Positions 44,933-56,469 of a DNA stretch of 64,000 nt are shown piece after piece (the first letter of the stretch is position 1; every line of letters begins with the position of its first letter). Position numbers and translations under genes: made by a program. The notes below the pieces were generated by a model that worked only from the letters and a program-made list of their open reading frames with translations, did not search any database and had not been told where the DNA came from. Source of the DNA: Podospora bellae-mahoneyi (Eukaryota > Ascomycota > Sordariomycetes > Sordariales > Podosporaceae); the NCBI RefSeq assembly GCF_035222275.1, contig NC_085882.1, positions 2,425,501 through 2,489,500 on the forward strand. Reading direction: 5' to 3'.

Positions 44933-47127
44933 ATGAATATCCCTCTCCCCATCCACTCATCACCGAGTCTGCGGAATCGTGAAAGCAGAGACTATCACAT
45001 CAAAAACAACACCTCCATCAGCAGCACTCAAAGAACACCGCCACCGGCGGCCGAGGCTATCAATGGCCCGGTTAGGGAGGCGGCCAGAGGGTCAGCGGTT
45101 ATCAACGACAGGTTAATCGTTGGTGTCGACTTTGGAACTACATTCTCAGGGTAAGCTTCACCCCATCCCACCAAATCTCAGCATATACATATCACTAACA
45201 TTGCACACAGAGTAGCAGCAGTCTACACCGGCACCCCAGACGACATAGAAATCATCAAAACCTGGCCGGGCGGCAACGGCATCACCTCAGACAAGGTGCC
45301 CACCGAACTATCCTACGACCTCCCTCCCAACTCACCCCCAGGCACCGCCCCAACGATAAAATGGGGGTTCCAGTTCAAACCAGAAGAGTCCCGCCTCCGG
45401 TGCATCAAGCTCTTTCTCGACCGCTCCCAGAAATTACCATACTATGTCTCACCCCTCGAAACCGCCGCCCAGCTTAAGAAGTTCAAGAAGACGGTCGCCG
45501 ACGCCGTGAGTGATTACCTAACGCAGCTATACAAACACACAATGGACACCCTCACACGAAGATACGGCGAGACGTTTATGGCCTCGACAAAGGTCAGTTT
45601 TGTTCTCACCTGCCCGGCGGTCTGGTCAGATGCTGCGAAGAACACTACTTTGCAGGCGGCGGAGAGGGCCGGGATGGGGGCGGGGGGGCAGATTCAGATT
45701 ATCAGTGAGCCCGAGGCGGCGGCCGTGTATACTTTGAAGGCGATACAGCCTAATCACTTGAAGGTTGGGGATAATTTTATTGTTTGTGACGGTGGTGGCG
45801 GGACGGTCGAGTGAGTTCTTGCTGCTTTTGCAGTTACCCCTGAGCCCGGGAAAAGGGGCAACGAAGCTGACAAAACACCCCAGCCTCATCGCCTACAAAA
45901 TCGTCTCTCTGAACCCCATAAAAGTAGAAGAATCAGCCGTTGGAACCGGCGGGTTGTGCGGTAGCGCCTTTCTCAACTACCGGTTCGAAGAGCATGTCAA
46001 GTCCAGACTCGGACAGAGCAGGTTCGATGACATGAAGGCGAAAAAGGGCAAGACATGGCAGATGGGGCTGCGGTATTTCGAGGAGTTTGTCAAGAGGAAT
46101 TTCAACGAGGACGAACATCAGGAGGTCAATGTGCCGTACGTACCCCTTTTCCCCCTCTCCCCTCACCCTCATGGAGACCTAACCAACAACCCCCTTTAGG
46201 TTTCCCGGCCTCCCCGACGACGAAGAAGCCGGCCTCGACTCGGGCTTCCTCGTCATGACAGCCGACCAAATCAAAGAAATCTTCGACCCCGTCGTCAAAG
46301 AAGTCTGCGAACTCGTCCAAGGTCAAGTCGACAACCTCCGCGCGTTGGGGGCGATCGTCTCGGGCATCATCCTCGTCGGTGGCTTCGGACAAAGCGACTA
46401 CCTCTACCACAAGCTCAAGACTCACTTCACCAGCGCCGCCCCCCCTCCCTATAGTGAGAGACCCTCCCAGGCCAACATCGACATGCGAGAGCGGCCCTCG
46501 GTGGAGGTGATGCAGCCGGTATACGCCTGGACGGCCGTCGTCCGCGGCGCGGTTTTGCGCGGCTTGGAAGGTAACATGGTCATATCCCGAAAGGCGAGAA
46601 TGCACTATGGCACGTCGTATGCGACTGTGTACGACGAGGAGAAGCACTCTGTGGCGGAGAGGTACTGGTCGCCGCTGTGGGAGAGGTGGATGGTCAGTGA
46701 CAGGATGCAATGGCATATTGCAAAGGTTAGTCTCCCACCCTCTCGTCCCCGTATTCCAGTTCCAACATGCCAACAAAAGAGAAAACAAAAACAGGGAGAA
46801 GCGCTATCGCCCATGCAACCCATCGCCTTCCACTACACCCGCAACTTTCGCCCGGGGCAGTCGTTGGTCGTCACCGACGACCTCATCGCCTGCCAGGCTG
46901 ATGAGCCGCCCAAGGCTTTTACACGGGATCTGGTCCACGTCTGCACGCTGACCACGGACCTCAGCGCGGTGCCCAGGCATTTGTTCACCAGACTGACAAC
47001 CACACGCGGTGTTGAGTTTGACAATCTGGATTTTACCCTCGAGATGATCGTCGACAGTGCAGGGCTGGGGTTCGAGCTCAAGGTTGACGGGGTGAGGTAT
47101 GGGAGGGTAGATGCTGAGTTTCACTAG
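44933..47127 (+). CDS. HSPA12-like Hsp70-family ATPase, 642 residues
   Basis: Five exons close in frame: 44933-45150, 45211-45810, 45884-46135, 46200-46725 and 46795-47127. The actin-like ATPase core is visible: VGVDFGTTFSG (phosphate 1, about 63-73), ISEPEAAAVY, CDGGGGTVD (phosphate 2, about 265-273) and IILVGGFGQSDYL (adenosine motif, about 413-425). Divergence from canonical Hsp70 and lack of a clear substrate-binding domain place it with the HSPA12-like proteins expanded in filamentous fungi, whose clients are unknown. The start at 44933 has a CACC context; an in-frame Met at 44708 would add 75 residues with a hydrophobic stretch (TVSLIVFTCITTTSS). Intron donors include GTACGT and GTTAGT. 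Confidence 0.88.
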
Positions 47128-47792
47128 TTGGTCGGTTCTCCTGATGTTACTGGAGAGTAGGGAAGCAAGGCGTCTGCGGTCAGGTTGTTGGTTTTTCGAT
47201 ACGGAGTTGGTTGCCCTTGCTTGAACCTGGACGAGGAGAGGGAAGAGATCATATATATATCGCACAGAACAGTCCTGGAACACAGAGTATGAATGAACCA
47301 GGGGATGATGTACTTGAACTGTTCTAGACAGGGAGTAACTAACCAATTTGCCCATGCTCTCTTGCATGTAGTATCCAGCCCCAGCCACCCCCCTCATGAA
47401 ACTGCCTTGGAACAGAAGACTCGACATCCGTGCTGCCACGCATATGATTGCTCAACGGCAAAAGAATCACTCATTAACCATGCTATCTTGGTACTCTTTC
47501 CTTTTGCCTTTTCTCCTTTTTTTATTTTGTGCCCGTGTCATGTCATCATAATTCATCCAAATGCCCCTTAAGACGACAGGTTCGATGCCAAACCCCATCT
47601 CACAAAGTCCTGGAAAATCTCCATAAAATTGAAACAGAACACATTCGCTGATGTTAAACAAGAGACAGGAAAAACCACAAAATTTAGCTCGACACAAGCG
47701 AGCGAGCTGGGAACGAAGTGGTGAAAACAATGGGTAAGAATTGTGTACTGATTGGGAAACCCATAACTGGCTCCAAGGAGAGGCAGTACTGT
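47128..47792. other. Convergent 3' flank
   Basis: Nothing supportable. The Hsp70-like gene and the His-Asn-repeat gene converge here. Confidence 0.5.
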
Positions 47793-48676
47793 CTATCGGC
47801 GACGTTTCTCACCGATATTGTGAGCTTGCTGTCTAGGGTGATCAGGTCGGTTGGCAAACCGTGAACCTGACGTTGCCACTTTATTGCTGGAAGAATGCTG
47901 AGGGAGATCGTCATACCCACAAAGGAGACGCATAAAATGGAGACGGGCACCTGGTATGCTCTACTCGGGAAGGATGTCATGGTCAGAAAATGAGCATGAG
48001 AAACCCGTAGGAAAGAAAAGACGAACATCACCCGTACTCTGAGCATACATCATCAGCAGCTCAGGATTATCCAAAAAGGCAATCGCCTTTTGACGAAGCT
48101 CTCTGCTCGCGTAATCCTCCTTCTCAGGTCTGTAAATCACATCCCACCAATGTCAGTTATTCCACTTTCCCCATCTCACAACAAGTATGAAAAGCAAGAA
48201 AAGTCTCACCTCCCTCCACCACCACCCCCCCCCAACCTCAACTTCGACGTCCCAATCCCACCCTCCCGATCACTCAAGTCACTCCCCTCAGACCCATCCC
48301 CCGAATTATAGGGGTCCTTCCCCCTCGCCTGACGATCGCGCATGACAGAAGTGAAAGCGTCGCCGTCGTCCTCGTCGTCGTTTGATAATGACGACGATGA
48401 AAGTGATCCCGAGCTGGTCGTCGCCGTCGTGTTCATATAAGCTGAATTGAACTTCCTATTGTTGAAGCTCTTATTGTGGAAATGTGCAAACGAGGATGAA
48501 GATGGACCTCCACCACCGCCGCCGCCACCGAAGTTGTGGTTGTGGTTGTGGTTGTGGTTGTGGTTGTGGTTGTGATTGTGGTTGTGGCTGTGGCTGTGGT
48601 GGTTGTTGCCCCCACCACCACTCCCTCCTCCTCCTACTCCACCACCGGATGGGCCTGCTCCAGGTGACAGGGACAT
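47793..48676 (-). CDS. His-Asn-repeat, Gly-rich protein with a small conserved C-terminal domain, 245 residues
   Basis: Three exons close in frame: 48210-48676, 48027-48129 and 47793-47960. The N-terminus alternates Gly-rich runs with a (His-Asn) repeat preceded by HSHS, a potential metal-binding tract. A Ser/Asp-rich acidic middle (SSSLSNDDEDDGDAF) follows. The folded part spans the exon joins: RELRQKAIAFLDNPELLMM, YAQSTGD, SIPGARLHFMRLLCGYDD. I recall this block from uncharacterised ascomycete proteins; no function is known to me. The second donor is GTTCGT, unusual, but it is the join that gives STGDSIP and keeps frame. An upstream in-frame Met at 48835 exists; 48676 gives the simpler start. 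Confidence 0.75.
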
Positions 48677-49938
48677 GGCTGTTGCCCTCGAGTCTCTGTG
48701 AGTGAGGTGCAAGTTGCTTTGAATGAATGAATGAAAAAAAGAAAAAGAAAAGATCGATAAAAGAACTGTTCCTTCTGAAAATATCAGAAGACTCTGGCTT
48801 TTGGTGTTGCTCCCAGCTAATGGTAAATGTTTCAAAGAAAGAATCGCTCAAGTCCAATAAGGTAGGCAAGTTGAACAAGTGAAGTCGTGCAAGCACCACC
48901 CAGCTACCTCCAAAGGACCAGGTATGTGGGGCTAACTTAAAGCCGTACCACAGCGCCTACCTCTGCGTTCTCCTTCCCTCTCTGCCACTCAAATGTTTGC
49001 TCTTTCCCCCTCTCCTACTAGCCAGCAGGTTGCTCGCCTCACTTATGAACGCAAGAAAGAAAGAAAAAAACGTAACTGCACCCCCTCCTACTCCCATCTA
49101 CTGCATTGCAGATGCACGTCCCCGTCTTGGGGCAAACATTCACGCAATGGATGGGACGGAAAATGCTCTTTTGCCTTCTTACTTGTAGCCTTGGCACATA
49201 CACATAGACAGTTGCTTCTTTCCAAACCTGATCTAACCAAACCAGTTTAGCCGGCTTCCAGCGACTCCATCAAAAGTGTCCCGAGTCCTGGTAAGACACG
49301 CAGCAAGAGAAAAACAGTATCGGATACGGCTCCATTGTTCTCTTCTCCCTTTGTTCTCTGTTGGTTCTTGTCCTACGAAAGGAAAGGCCAAAAGGCGAGT
49401 GCCGGGACACATGGAGCTGAATCGGCAGCTACCCGATGGCTTGCCCCGCCCCCGCATATCGATACCGACATCATAAGCACCTTTTGCCCACAGGTCACGC
49501 AAATTATGGCTATGGATTATGTTGTGCTATTAACGTAAACTTCTTGGCGACGATTGCATACCGCCAAAAAGATCACCTTGTCTGCCATGGTTATGCCATG
49601 TGGCTGGCCCAGCCGTTCACCGCTCTACGACCCAGCATCGAGCAAACACACCAGATGATGGCCTCATCGTCTTGCCAGTTTCCATCCATCCATCCCTTGG
49701 TATTGCTGCCCGGTTTGATCCTGCTTTTTCTTGTCCGTTTGCCTCTCCCTGCATTTCTTCACCACTTTCTTCCCCTTGTCCAGCTGAAGCCATCCCAACA
49801 TCAGGAACTAGAAACCGTCTCGAAAAAAATAGACAAAGGTAGAACCGGTCCCAGAATAAACCTAGAGACTTAACAACCTCTCTATGCCAAACCCTCCTTA
49901 CCAACTGCCTCTCTCCTCCTCAGGTAAAAATCTCCTCC
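48677..49938. other. Intergenic, promoter side of the His-Asn-repeat gene
   Basis: No gene supported. A 17-nt unit (CTCCTCAGGTAAAAATC) is repeated in tandem near 49,914-49,950, overlapping the stop of the next gene. Confidence 0.5.
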
Positions 49939-50739
49939 TCAGGTAAAAATCCCCTCCCCCACAACCCCCAAAACCTTCCCCCCCACCGCCGTCACCAAAA
50001 AGTAACAAACCCTCACCCCCCTCTCATCCCCCCCAACCTCATAAACCCTCACATCCCCCCCCTTCCCAACCTCCCTAACCGCCTCCAAAACCTCATTATT
50101 CCCCCCTTCCGGATCCCAATCCACCGGATCTTTGATCTCCACCTTTGCCCCCTTGGGATCAGTATGCCCAATCATCCTCGCAAACTCCTCCTCATCCGGC
50201 AAGCCCCCATCACCCTCCAACCTCAACGCCACAACCTCACACGGGCTTTCCGCCTCCGACGACGCAACCGTAAAAACCCTTCCTTCAACCGCCTGTTTCA
50301 GCTTCTCCGGAACCTCCACACCGGAGTCGACAAGTTTAAAGTGCTGTTTATCACTACTACTCGCGGCTTGGGTGGTAGTAGACGAAGAAGCGTTGGCCTT
50401 GTTCAAAAAGGCGAGGTAATCCTCGTCTGACATCTTGACGGCGGCAGTGCGGGAGAAGAATCGCTTCTGTCGGGGGAATCTTGACGCGGAGGAGGTAGAT
50501 CGTAGTGCTTGTAGAAATGGAGCTGCGGTAAGTGTAGTGACTAGAGCTAGGCAGGTAGCAGAGTGGTACGATCGAGCTGGTGGGAATCGTGGACAAGAAA
50601 CACAAAGCTTTGTGTTCGAGTACGCCGAAGCGTTCTTGGTATGAGTCAAAAGGAAGGAAGAAAATGGAATCTGAAAGAGGGAGGGAGTCTTGTGGGAAAA
50701 AATAACTCGACTAATTCCGTTGAAAAGGGGCGCAATCAT
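49939..50739 (-). CDS. Conserved MSDEDYLAF-type protein with a possible mitochondrial leader, 266 residues
   Basis: This is a single open frame. The conserved part starts MSDEDYLAFLNKANAS (Met at 50433) and includes ARMIGHTDPKGAKVEIKDP and VDWDPEGGNN, a pattern I associate with uncharacterised ascomycete proteins; a nuclease-inhibitor-like fold is sometimes proposed for them, and I cannot confirm it. The frame stays open upstream: from the Met at 50739 (ACC context) the extension MIAPLFNGISRVIFSHK to RFPRQKRFFSRTAAVK is Arg/Ser-rich, lacks acidic residues, and carries RFFS just before MSDEDY, as in mitochondrial presequences. Starts at 50739 and 50433 are both good. A further Met at 50949 is less likely. 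Confidence 0.7.
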   Translation of the reverse strand: MIAPLFNGISRVIFSHKTPSLFQIPFSSFLLTHTKNASAYSNTKLCVSCPRFPPARSYHSATCLALVTTLTAAPFLQALRSTSSASRFPRQKRFFSRTAAVKMSDEDYLAFLNKANASSSTTTQAASSSDKQHFKLVDSGVEVPEKLKQAVEGRVFTVASSEAESPCEVVALRLEGDGGLPDEEEFARMIGHTDPKGAKVEIKDPVDWDPEGGNNEVLEAVREVGKGGDVRVYEVGGDERGVRVCYFLVTAVGGKVLGVVGEGIFT

Positions 50740-51171
50740 GGTCATGAGCAGCAAACGGAAGCCGGCAGTTCTCGAGTTGGGCAAAGGCCGATGATGTAAC
50801 CGCAGTTTTCTTGCTGGGAAGCTGTGACCAGTGAGCTGACGCGGGGCATCCTCAGCCAGAGGCAGTGTCAAGGACCCACTTTGATGCCATGGGGTGTGAC
50901 CACTGACAGAAGATTGGAGGGGGCAAATTGCACATCGACCACTCAGCATACTCTAGATAGGCTGAACAAAAAGGGTATATATTGATAGTAAAAAAACACA
51001 TCGACACATCATAAACAGTCAATGGCAATTGGTTCATTTTCCCATTCCTCTCCTGCAGCTCTAAACTAAGCTGATAATGCTAGGTAGAATCCCGTTATCC
51101 CGACCCAAAGCTGTGAAAACCGTGACACCATTGCCATTGAATGAACGATAAAATCAGAAACCGGACGCCGC
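50740..51171. other. Spacer between the MSDEDYLAF-type gene and RPL3
   Basis: About 430 bp holding the 3' UTR of uL3 and the promoter of the downstream gene; no further gene. Confidence 0.5.
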
Positions 51172-52793
51172 TCATGAGCTGGCGGCCAAGTCCTTCTTGA
51201 GAGTACCCTGATACTGCTTCTTCTCCGCAGGGGTCTGGAAAGCACCGTGACCGAACTCGGAGGAGGTATCGATCCATTTGAGCTCGACCTTCTCGAGGGC
51301 CTTGCGGGAGGTGTGGATGAACATGGACTTGCGGAGGGTCATGATGCGCTTCTTGGTACCGGGGACGGAACCCTTGACCATGACGAAGTCGTTCTTGATC
51401 TCGCCGTAGCGGACGAAGCCACCCATGCTGCAATCTGTTAGTCTTGAGCTCTTCAAATTTCACCAAAAAGGGGTCAACATACGGAGTGATGGTCTTCTTG
51501 GTGACATCGATCTCAGTGGCGGCGTTGTCATCAGCATCACCCTTGCCGATGCGGTAAACCTTGTGGTTGACCGAGGTACGGTGGTGGTAACCCATCTGAC
51601 CGGCACGGGCAACAGTCCACTGGACGTGGGAAGGATGCCAGGCACCGATACAGGCGACCTTGCGGAGACCCTTGTGAGTCTTGCGGGGAAGCTTCTTGGT
51701 GCCCCATCTGGCGGTGACACCGCTGAAACCGTGACCCTTGGTGACGGCGATAACGTCAATCATCTCGTCCTTCTCGAAGATGGTGTCGATGGAGACGGGC
51801 TTCTCGAAGAGGCCGTGGCCGAACTCGACCTTGTCGGCGACGGAGCCACCGTTGATCTGGATCTCCATGAGGTGGGCCTTCTTCTGCTTGAGGGGGGTCT
51901 TGCGGATCTGGGTGTGGGCAAGAACGCGGACGACGGTGCAGTACTTCTTGATGCGCTCGAGCTCGCGGGTAATGGAGGCACCGCTGTTCTCGGAGTGCTT
52001 CTTGGCGTACTTGGTGAAAGCCTTCTTCTTGGACTTATACCAGTTCTTGTAGAAGCGACGCTTGACCTCATCGGACAAGTGCTCGGCCCAGACGGTGGTG
52101 AGGGAGCGGAGACCGCGGGGAGTCTCGATGTACTATTTCGTGTGTTAATTCGGCCGTCTCTTCTTCTTCCTCAGCTGGACAGTAATGACTTACACCAACC
52201 AGACCCACAACAATCATCTGTAAAAGATGTTAGCCATTGACATAAATAGAGCCAAGCGGGCTGTGTTGCGCGTACAGGAGGAGTATCAATGATTGTCACA
52301 GCTTCCACCACTTCCTTCTTGTTGGCCTTGGCACCGGGACGGTCCATGTCGCGGACGATGGTGGTCATGCCGGCCTTGTAGCCCATCGCGGCCGTCAGGT
52401 GGACGGGCTTCTTGGCGTCGTCCTTGGGGAAGCTTTCGTGGTGCACAACAGTTAGCCTCCATCTCTTCGGCCGAGGCTGGTGTCTGAGGGGAGAAAGGTT
52501 TTCATATTCCACTTACGACTTGACCTTTCCTCTATGGCGGGCAGCGCGCTTGCGCGGCAGGTAGGCCAAAGAGCCATGGCGAGGGGCCTCGTACTCTGTT
52601 CGATGTTGTCAGTCCTCTGTCGCCGTTTGCAAACTTCTCGCCCAGTCCCGATGCCACAATCGCAGTGCTCCAGATCTCCAGAGATGTTGTCGCAGAATTC
52701 GCCCATCGTGAAGCCCCGGCCACATCGAAATTGGATCGAGACTGGGAGTATTCGAGGTTCGAAGAGAGGGCGCTACTCACTGCGGTGAGACAT
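51172..52793 (-). CDS. RPL3: Ribosomal protein uL3 (RPL3), 392 residues
   Basis: uL3 is a large-subunit protein near the peptidyl-transferase centre. Six exons close in frame: 52781-52793, 52517-52595, 52276-52432, 52194-52217, 51483-52132 and 51172-51427. The protein starts [20 protein letters not shown] and has [13 protein letters not shown], the micro-exon [66 protein letters not shown] (the W-finger region, with the conserved His usually hydroxylated in yeast), [14 protein letters not shown] and [10 protein letters not shown]. Length equals that of the family. A 13-nt first exon and a 24-nt fourth exon are short even for fungi. An AGCCCTAA element upstream fits fungal ribosomal-protein promoters. 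Confidence 0.97.
52194..52217 (-). other. RPL3: 24-nt micro-exon of RPL3
   Basis: It encodes MIVVGLVG between two introns of about 58 and 61 bp (GTACGC to TTACAG; GTAAGT to AAATAG). The eight residues are indispensable to the uL3 fold, and the flanking exons join only if it is included. Confidence 0.9.
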
Positions 52794-53561
52794 GGTTGCT
52801 GATGTCCTCGGTTTTACCGTGATGTGAAATGGAAAAATCCCCCAGGTCCGAACCACAAGAGCAGAAAAGTCGTCTGGAAATTTGGAGGTAGGTTGAATTT
52901 TTGTGTGGAAAATGGAGCTGGGCGCTCGGGCCAATTGCAGCGGAGCCCTAACTGGCTCAGCCCACTGAGAACTGCTCCTGTTCTCTATCGCGCCCCACTC
53001 TGTGATGCCCCCAGCAAGGCTTTTCGCTGCACGACTGCTCCGAGTTCTGGTCACGTGACCGCCATGCCATGCTCATACGCCATACCAAACTTTGGCTTTT
53101 CTCAAATATCAAGCTAAAAGACAGTCACAAGCTGCCCGAGAAACTCTTTCAAACAAGGAAAATGTTGTGGATAGCCACTAAACTACTGCGACCATGCCTG
53201 ATCGCCCTGTGAAGCAACGCTTCGAAAGAAGAGTCCATACATGACAAAACACCAAACCCAACGAACTACTACCCCGAAGATGTTGCCCCGCTAAATAAAG
53301 CTTTTGAAGCTCTCCATTCCTATCCGATTCCACACATGTACATTCCCAGTTGCGACAATGGCACAGGACCCTGCCTCCCCTACACTCAATGCCCCGAACT
53401 TACTCTACGAAAACACGAAACCAACCGCTCCCTCGCCTAACACACGAAAGGAAACAAGCCAAATATGCGTGAGCAAACGCTGGTATAAGACGCACAAAAC
53501 AGAGCGCCCTCGGTGACAAAGAAAATCAAGTCGTGACTAGAAAACGGCCAATCGGTTCGTC
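52794..53561. other. RPL3 promoter and SSN6 3' flank
   Basis: No gene. Apart from the promoter elements noted, nothing stands out. Confidence 0.5.
52944..52951. promoter_or_regulatory. AGCCCTAA ribosomal-protein promoter element
   Basis: AGCCCTAA (TTAGGGCT on the gene strand), a telobox-like element seen in fungal ribosomal-protein promoters, lies about 150 nt upstream of the uL3 start. A CCAAT box sits beside it at 52931. A CAGTCACA (HomolD-like) lies at 53122-53129. Confidence 0.45.
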
Positions 53562-56469
53562 CTAATTGCTCTCGACCTTTTGGCTCATGATGCCATTGAT
53601 GCTGGCGCTGGTGGGTGTTCCATTCTTCATCTCAGCTGTCGCTGAACTGGGACCAGAAGCAGGCCCGGAGATGATGTCACCCTTTTTATCCTCTTCCTCA
53701 CTGTCATCGTAGTCCTCATTGACATGCATTTTTCGGGCGGCGCGCTCGGGCTCATTCGCCGGGGGTGGGTGAGGGGCCGGAGGATGCGAATGCTCTATCC
53801 GCCTTTCCTCTTGCGCCGGGGGATAGTCTTTGTGGCTCGGTCCGGGCTGAGGACCAGGTCCATCGTGCATGATGCCCTGCATCGAGGACGGGCCCTGCTG
53901 TATTGGGGGCAGATGAGCAGGGACAGAATGTGACTGGGGATGATGGGCAGCCTCAGATGGGTGATACCCTTCGTTGCCATGACGCTGCTCCTCCGCACGA
54001 CGAATCTCTTCAGCTCGTCTTTGTTCCTCTACGCGTCTGTGGTCCTCCATACGCCGCTCGTCGAACCGGTGGGCTTCCGATGAGTTGCGACGATACTCAG
54101 GGCGCGGAGGAGTAGAAGGGCGGCGGTGCCGCAGATCTTCCATGCGTCCGCGCGACTCCTCCGTGGCAGGCTTCTTAGACTCGCGATCATCCTCCCACTC
54201 ACGCATGCGCTTGGGGCCAACCGAGGGAGGGCGTGGGTCATGTTGCTCCCGGTGATGGGGACCGTCAAGAGGCATGCCTTGATGAGGAGGATGAGGGACA
54301 CCAGGCTCAGGACCATTGGGTCCAGCCTGCTCAGACGGGTGCGGGGGGTAAGGAGGTTGATGCTGGGGATAGGCCGACTTTGGTGAAGGCATTCGGTTGT
54401 CATGCATGGGGGCCCGGCCGTCATTTCTCGGGCTATTGGTGCGGTATGGCATGAGAGGATTCGGGGCCCCTCCATTTGGAGGTGCGTTGCTCGGTTGAAG
54501 AACGGCGGCGGGTGCGTGTCCTCCATAGTTCGGGTTTCGCACACGCGGTGGAGGTCCAGCCATCTGGGGAGGAGGCGGCTGTTGCTGCTGGGGAGGGGGA
54601 GGAGGCGGGGGAGCTGCGTAATGACCCGGGGGAGGCGAAGGACCACGCCTGTGCGGCTCCAGACCTCTGCTTGCCTCCTGGTACGGCCTCGGCTGCTGCT
54701 CCTGTCTCGGACTGGGCGGACGTTGCATGGGAGGAGCTTGACCCCGGAATTGCTCGCTTCGGTCGGAAGCATACGGGTTGGGGGGCTGCGGCGGAGGATT
54801 GATCTCGGCAACACGGCCAGCCCACGAGTTGGGACCGCCCGGTCCAGCACCATTGTGCATCGGCTGTGGGGGTTGCGACTGCGGCGGCGGGCCGGAGCCA
54901 GCCCACTGAGGACCCGGAGGACCAACTGCACCTGCAGCCTGATAAGCTTGTGGGTGAACATCAGTGGGAGTTGGTGCCTGTCCAGGAGGGGCGCCGTTTT
55001 GTCCTCCACTTCGCAGGAGTTGCAATCGGCTCTTGACGTGCGGGTTGTTGGGATCCAACTCGGCAGCACGCTGATATGCGTCAAGGGCGTCGGCAATCTG
55101 GTTGTTACACGATTCATACAGAGTACCCAGATCATACCAGACCTCCGAGATGAACGGGTTGAGGCGGATGGCACGCGAATAAGCATCGAGCGCATCCCTA
55201 TACTGGTTGATCTGGTAGTAAAGCACACCGATGGAACACCAGAAGGTGGGATTTCTCCCATCGCGGTATACGGCCTGCTGGTAGGCTTCGTATGCCTTCG
55301 GATACTTTTGTTGCTGCATATAGCACCGGCCGAGAAGGTACCAGCTCTGTGCATCCGAGTTGTCGGCTGCCACAGATTTCTCCAGGTACTCGATGGCCCT
55401 GTCTTGACTGGCAAAGCTTTGGCTTTGGTTGTGGTGCAGCCAGCCAAGTTGCTGGAGAACCTTGGCGTGGTTGGGATCCCGCTCAAGGACACGGTGATAG
55501 GCAGCCTTGGCGTTATCAAACTAAGAACAAGGTCAATATCACTGGCGGGTCAGACGTGATGGAGGCGAAACTCACGTCTTTCTGCTGCTCATGTACGTGT
55601 CCAATCTGGAACCAGATGTCTTCCTCTGTCAACGGAGCGGGAGGAGAGGTGACGATGTATCTGAAGCACTGCAGTAGATCATATCAGTATTTGCAAAACG
55701 CCGTGGAGAGTTCTGATGGCCTACATCCAACGACTGGGTGTATTTCTGCTGTTGTTTGTAGATTATGCCCAGGCGGAAGTAAATCTCATGGGCCTTGTCG
55801 AACTGCGGGTCCATCGCCATGACTTCGGCAAATGCCTCCTCGGCATGCTCCAACGAGCCATATCGATCATAGAGAATACCGATGCCGTACCACAGGCGTG
55901 GTTCTTTGGGATTGGGCAATTTCAGCAGGGCATTTTGGTAAGCCTGGTATGCCTGTTGAAGGTCGTCCATCATGAGGTAACAATGACCTATAGAGATAGT
56001 TGTCAGTCTTTGTAGCACCGAAACTGACTGTGTGGGTTGGCGTACCTAAACTGCCCCAGGCCTCGCCATTGTTCCCATCAAGCTTGATGATTGCGTGTAG
56101 ATATTCCGCCGCCTTGGGGAAGTTCTCCTGCGTCCTCAGGACGACACTGAGGGCGTTCAAGGCATTGATGGAGTTTGGATTGGCTGTGAGAGCTCTTTCA
56201 TAGCATGTCATCGCTTCTTCCAGATTTCCCATGCGTTCAGCCAAATTACCTGAAGCTTCGTCAGTATTCATGCGTCGCGTGACAACCAGCCTCAGCAGTG
56301 TTTGAGTGGACATACCAAGCTGGATCCACACCACCTCGTTCATTTGTAACAAGGTCGATGTCTGACGCGATGCCGCAAGAGGGGGAGGCGGGCCGGGAGG
56401 TCCAACTGCGCCAGGAGGGGGATGATGGATCCGCATCTGCATCGGAGGGGAAGGGTGATGGTTCGCCAT
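53562..56469 (-). CDS. rcm-1: Ssn6/Cyc8-type TPR co-repressor (RCM-1), 890 residues
   Basis: With Tup1 (RCO-1), Ssn6 forms a general nuclear co-repressor. Five exons close in frame: 56316-56469, 56046-56249, 55725-55987, 55576-55668 and 53562-55520. After a Pro-rich start (MANHHPSPPMQMRIHH), tandem TPRs run from about residue 45 to 405, for example NLEEAMTCYERALTANPNS, AWGSLGHCYLMMDDLQQAY, WYGIGILYDRYGSLEHAEEA, WYLLGRCYMQQQKYPKAYEA and VWYDLGTLYESCNNQIADAL. The tail is Pro/Gln-rich, then Arg/Glu-rich (EEQRRAEEIRRAEEQR), then acidic (DYDDSEEEDKK). TPR number, spacing and order match Ssn6. The symbol is the Neurospora name, by homology. Confidence 0.95.

Noticed and set aside
51425-52240. Long plus-strand open frame (271 codons) opposite RPL3
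   Set aside because: It is the antisense shadow of a highly biased coding exon; composition is repetitive Leu/Gly/Asp with no domain, and it crosses RPL3 introns.
54029-55559. Long shadow frames on both strands across SSN6
   Set aside because: GC-rich coding sequence leaves alternative frames open; only the TPR frame has real domains.
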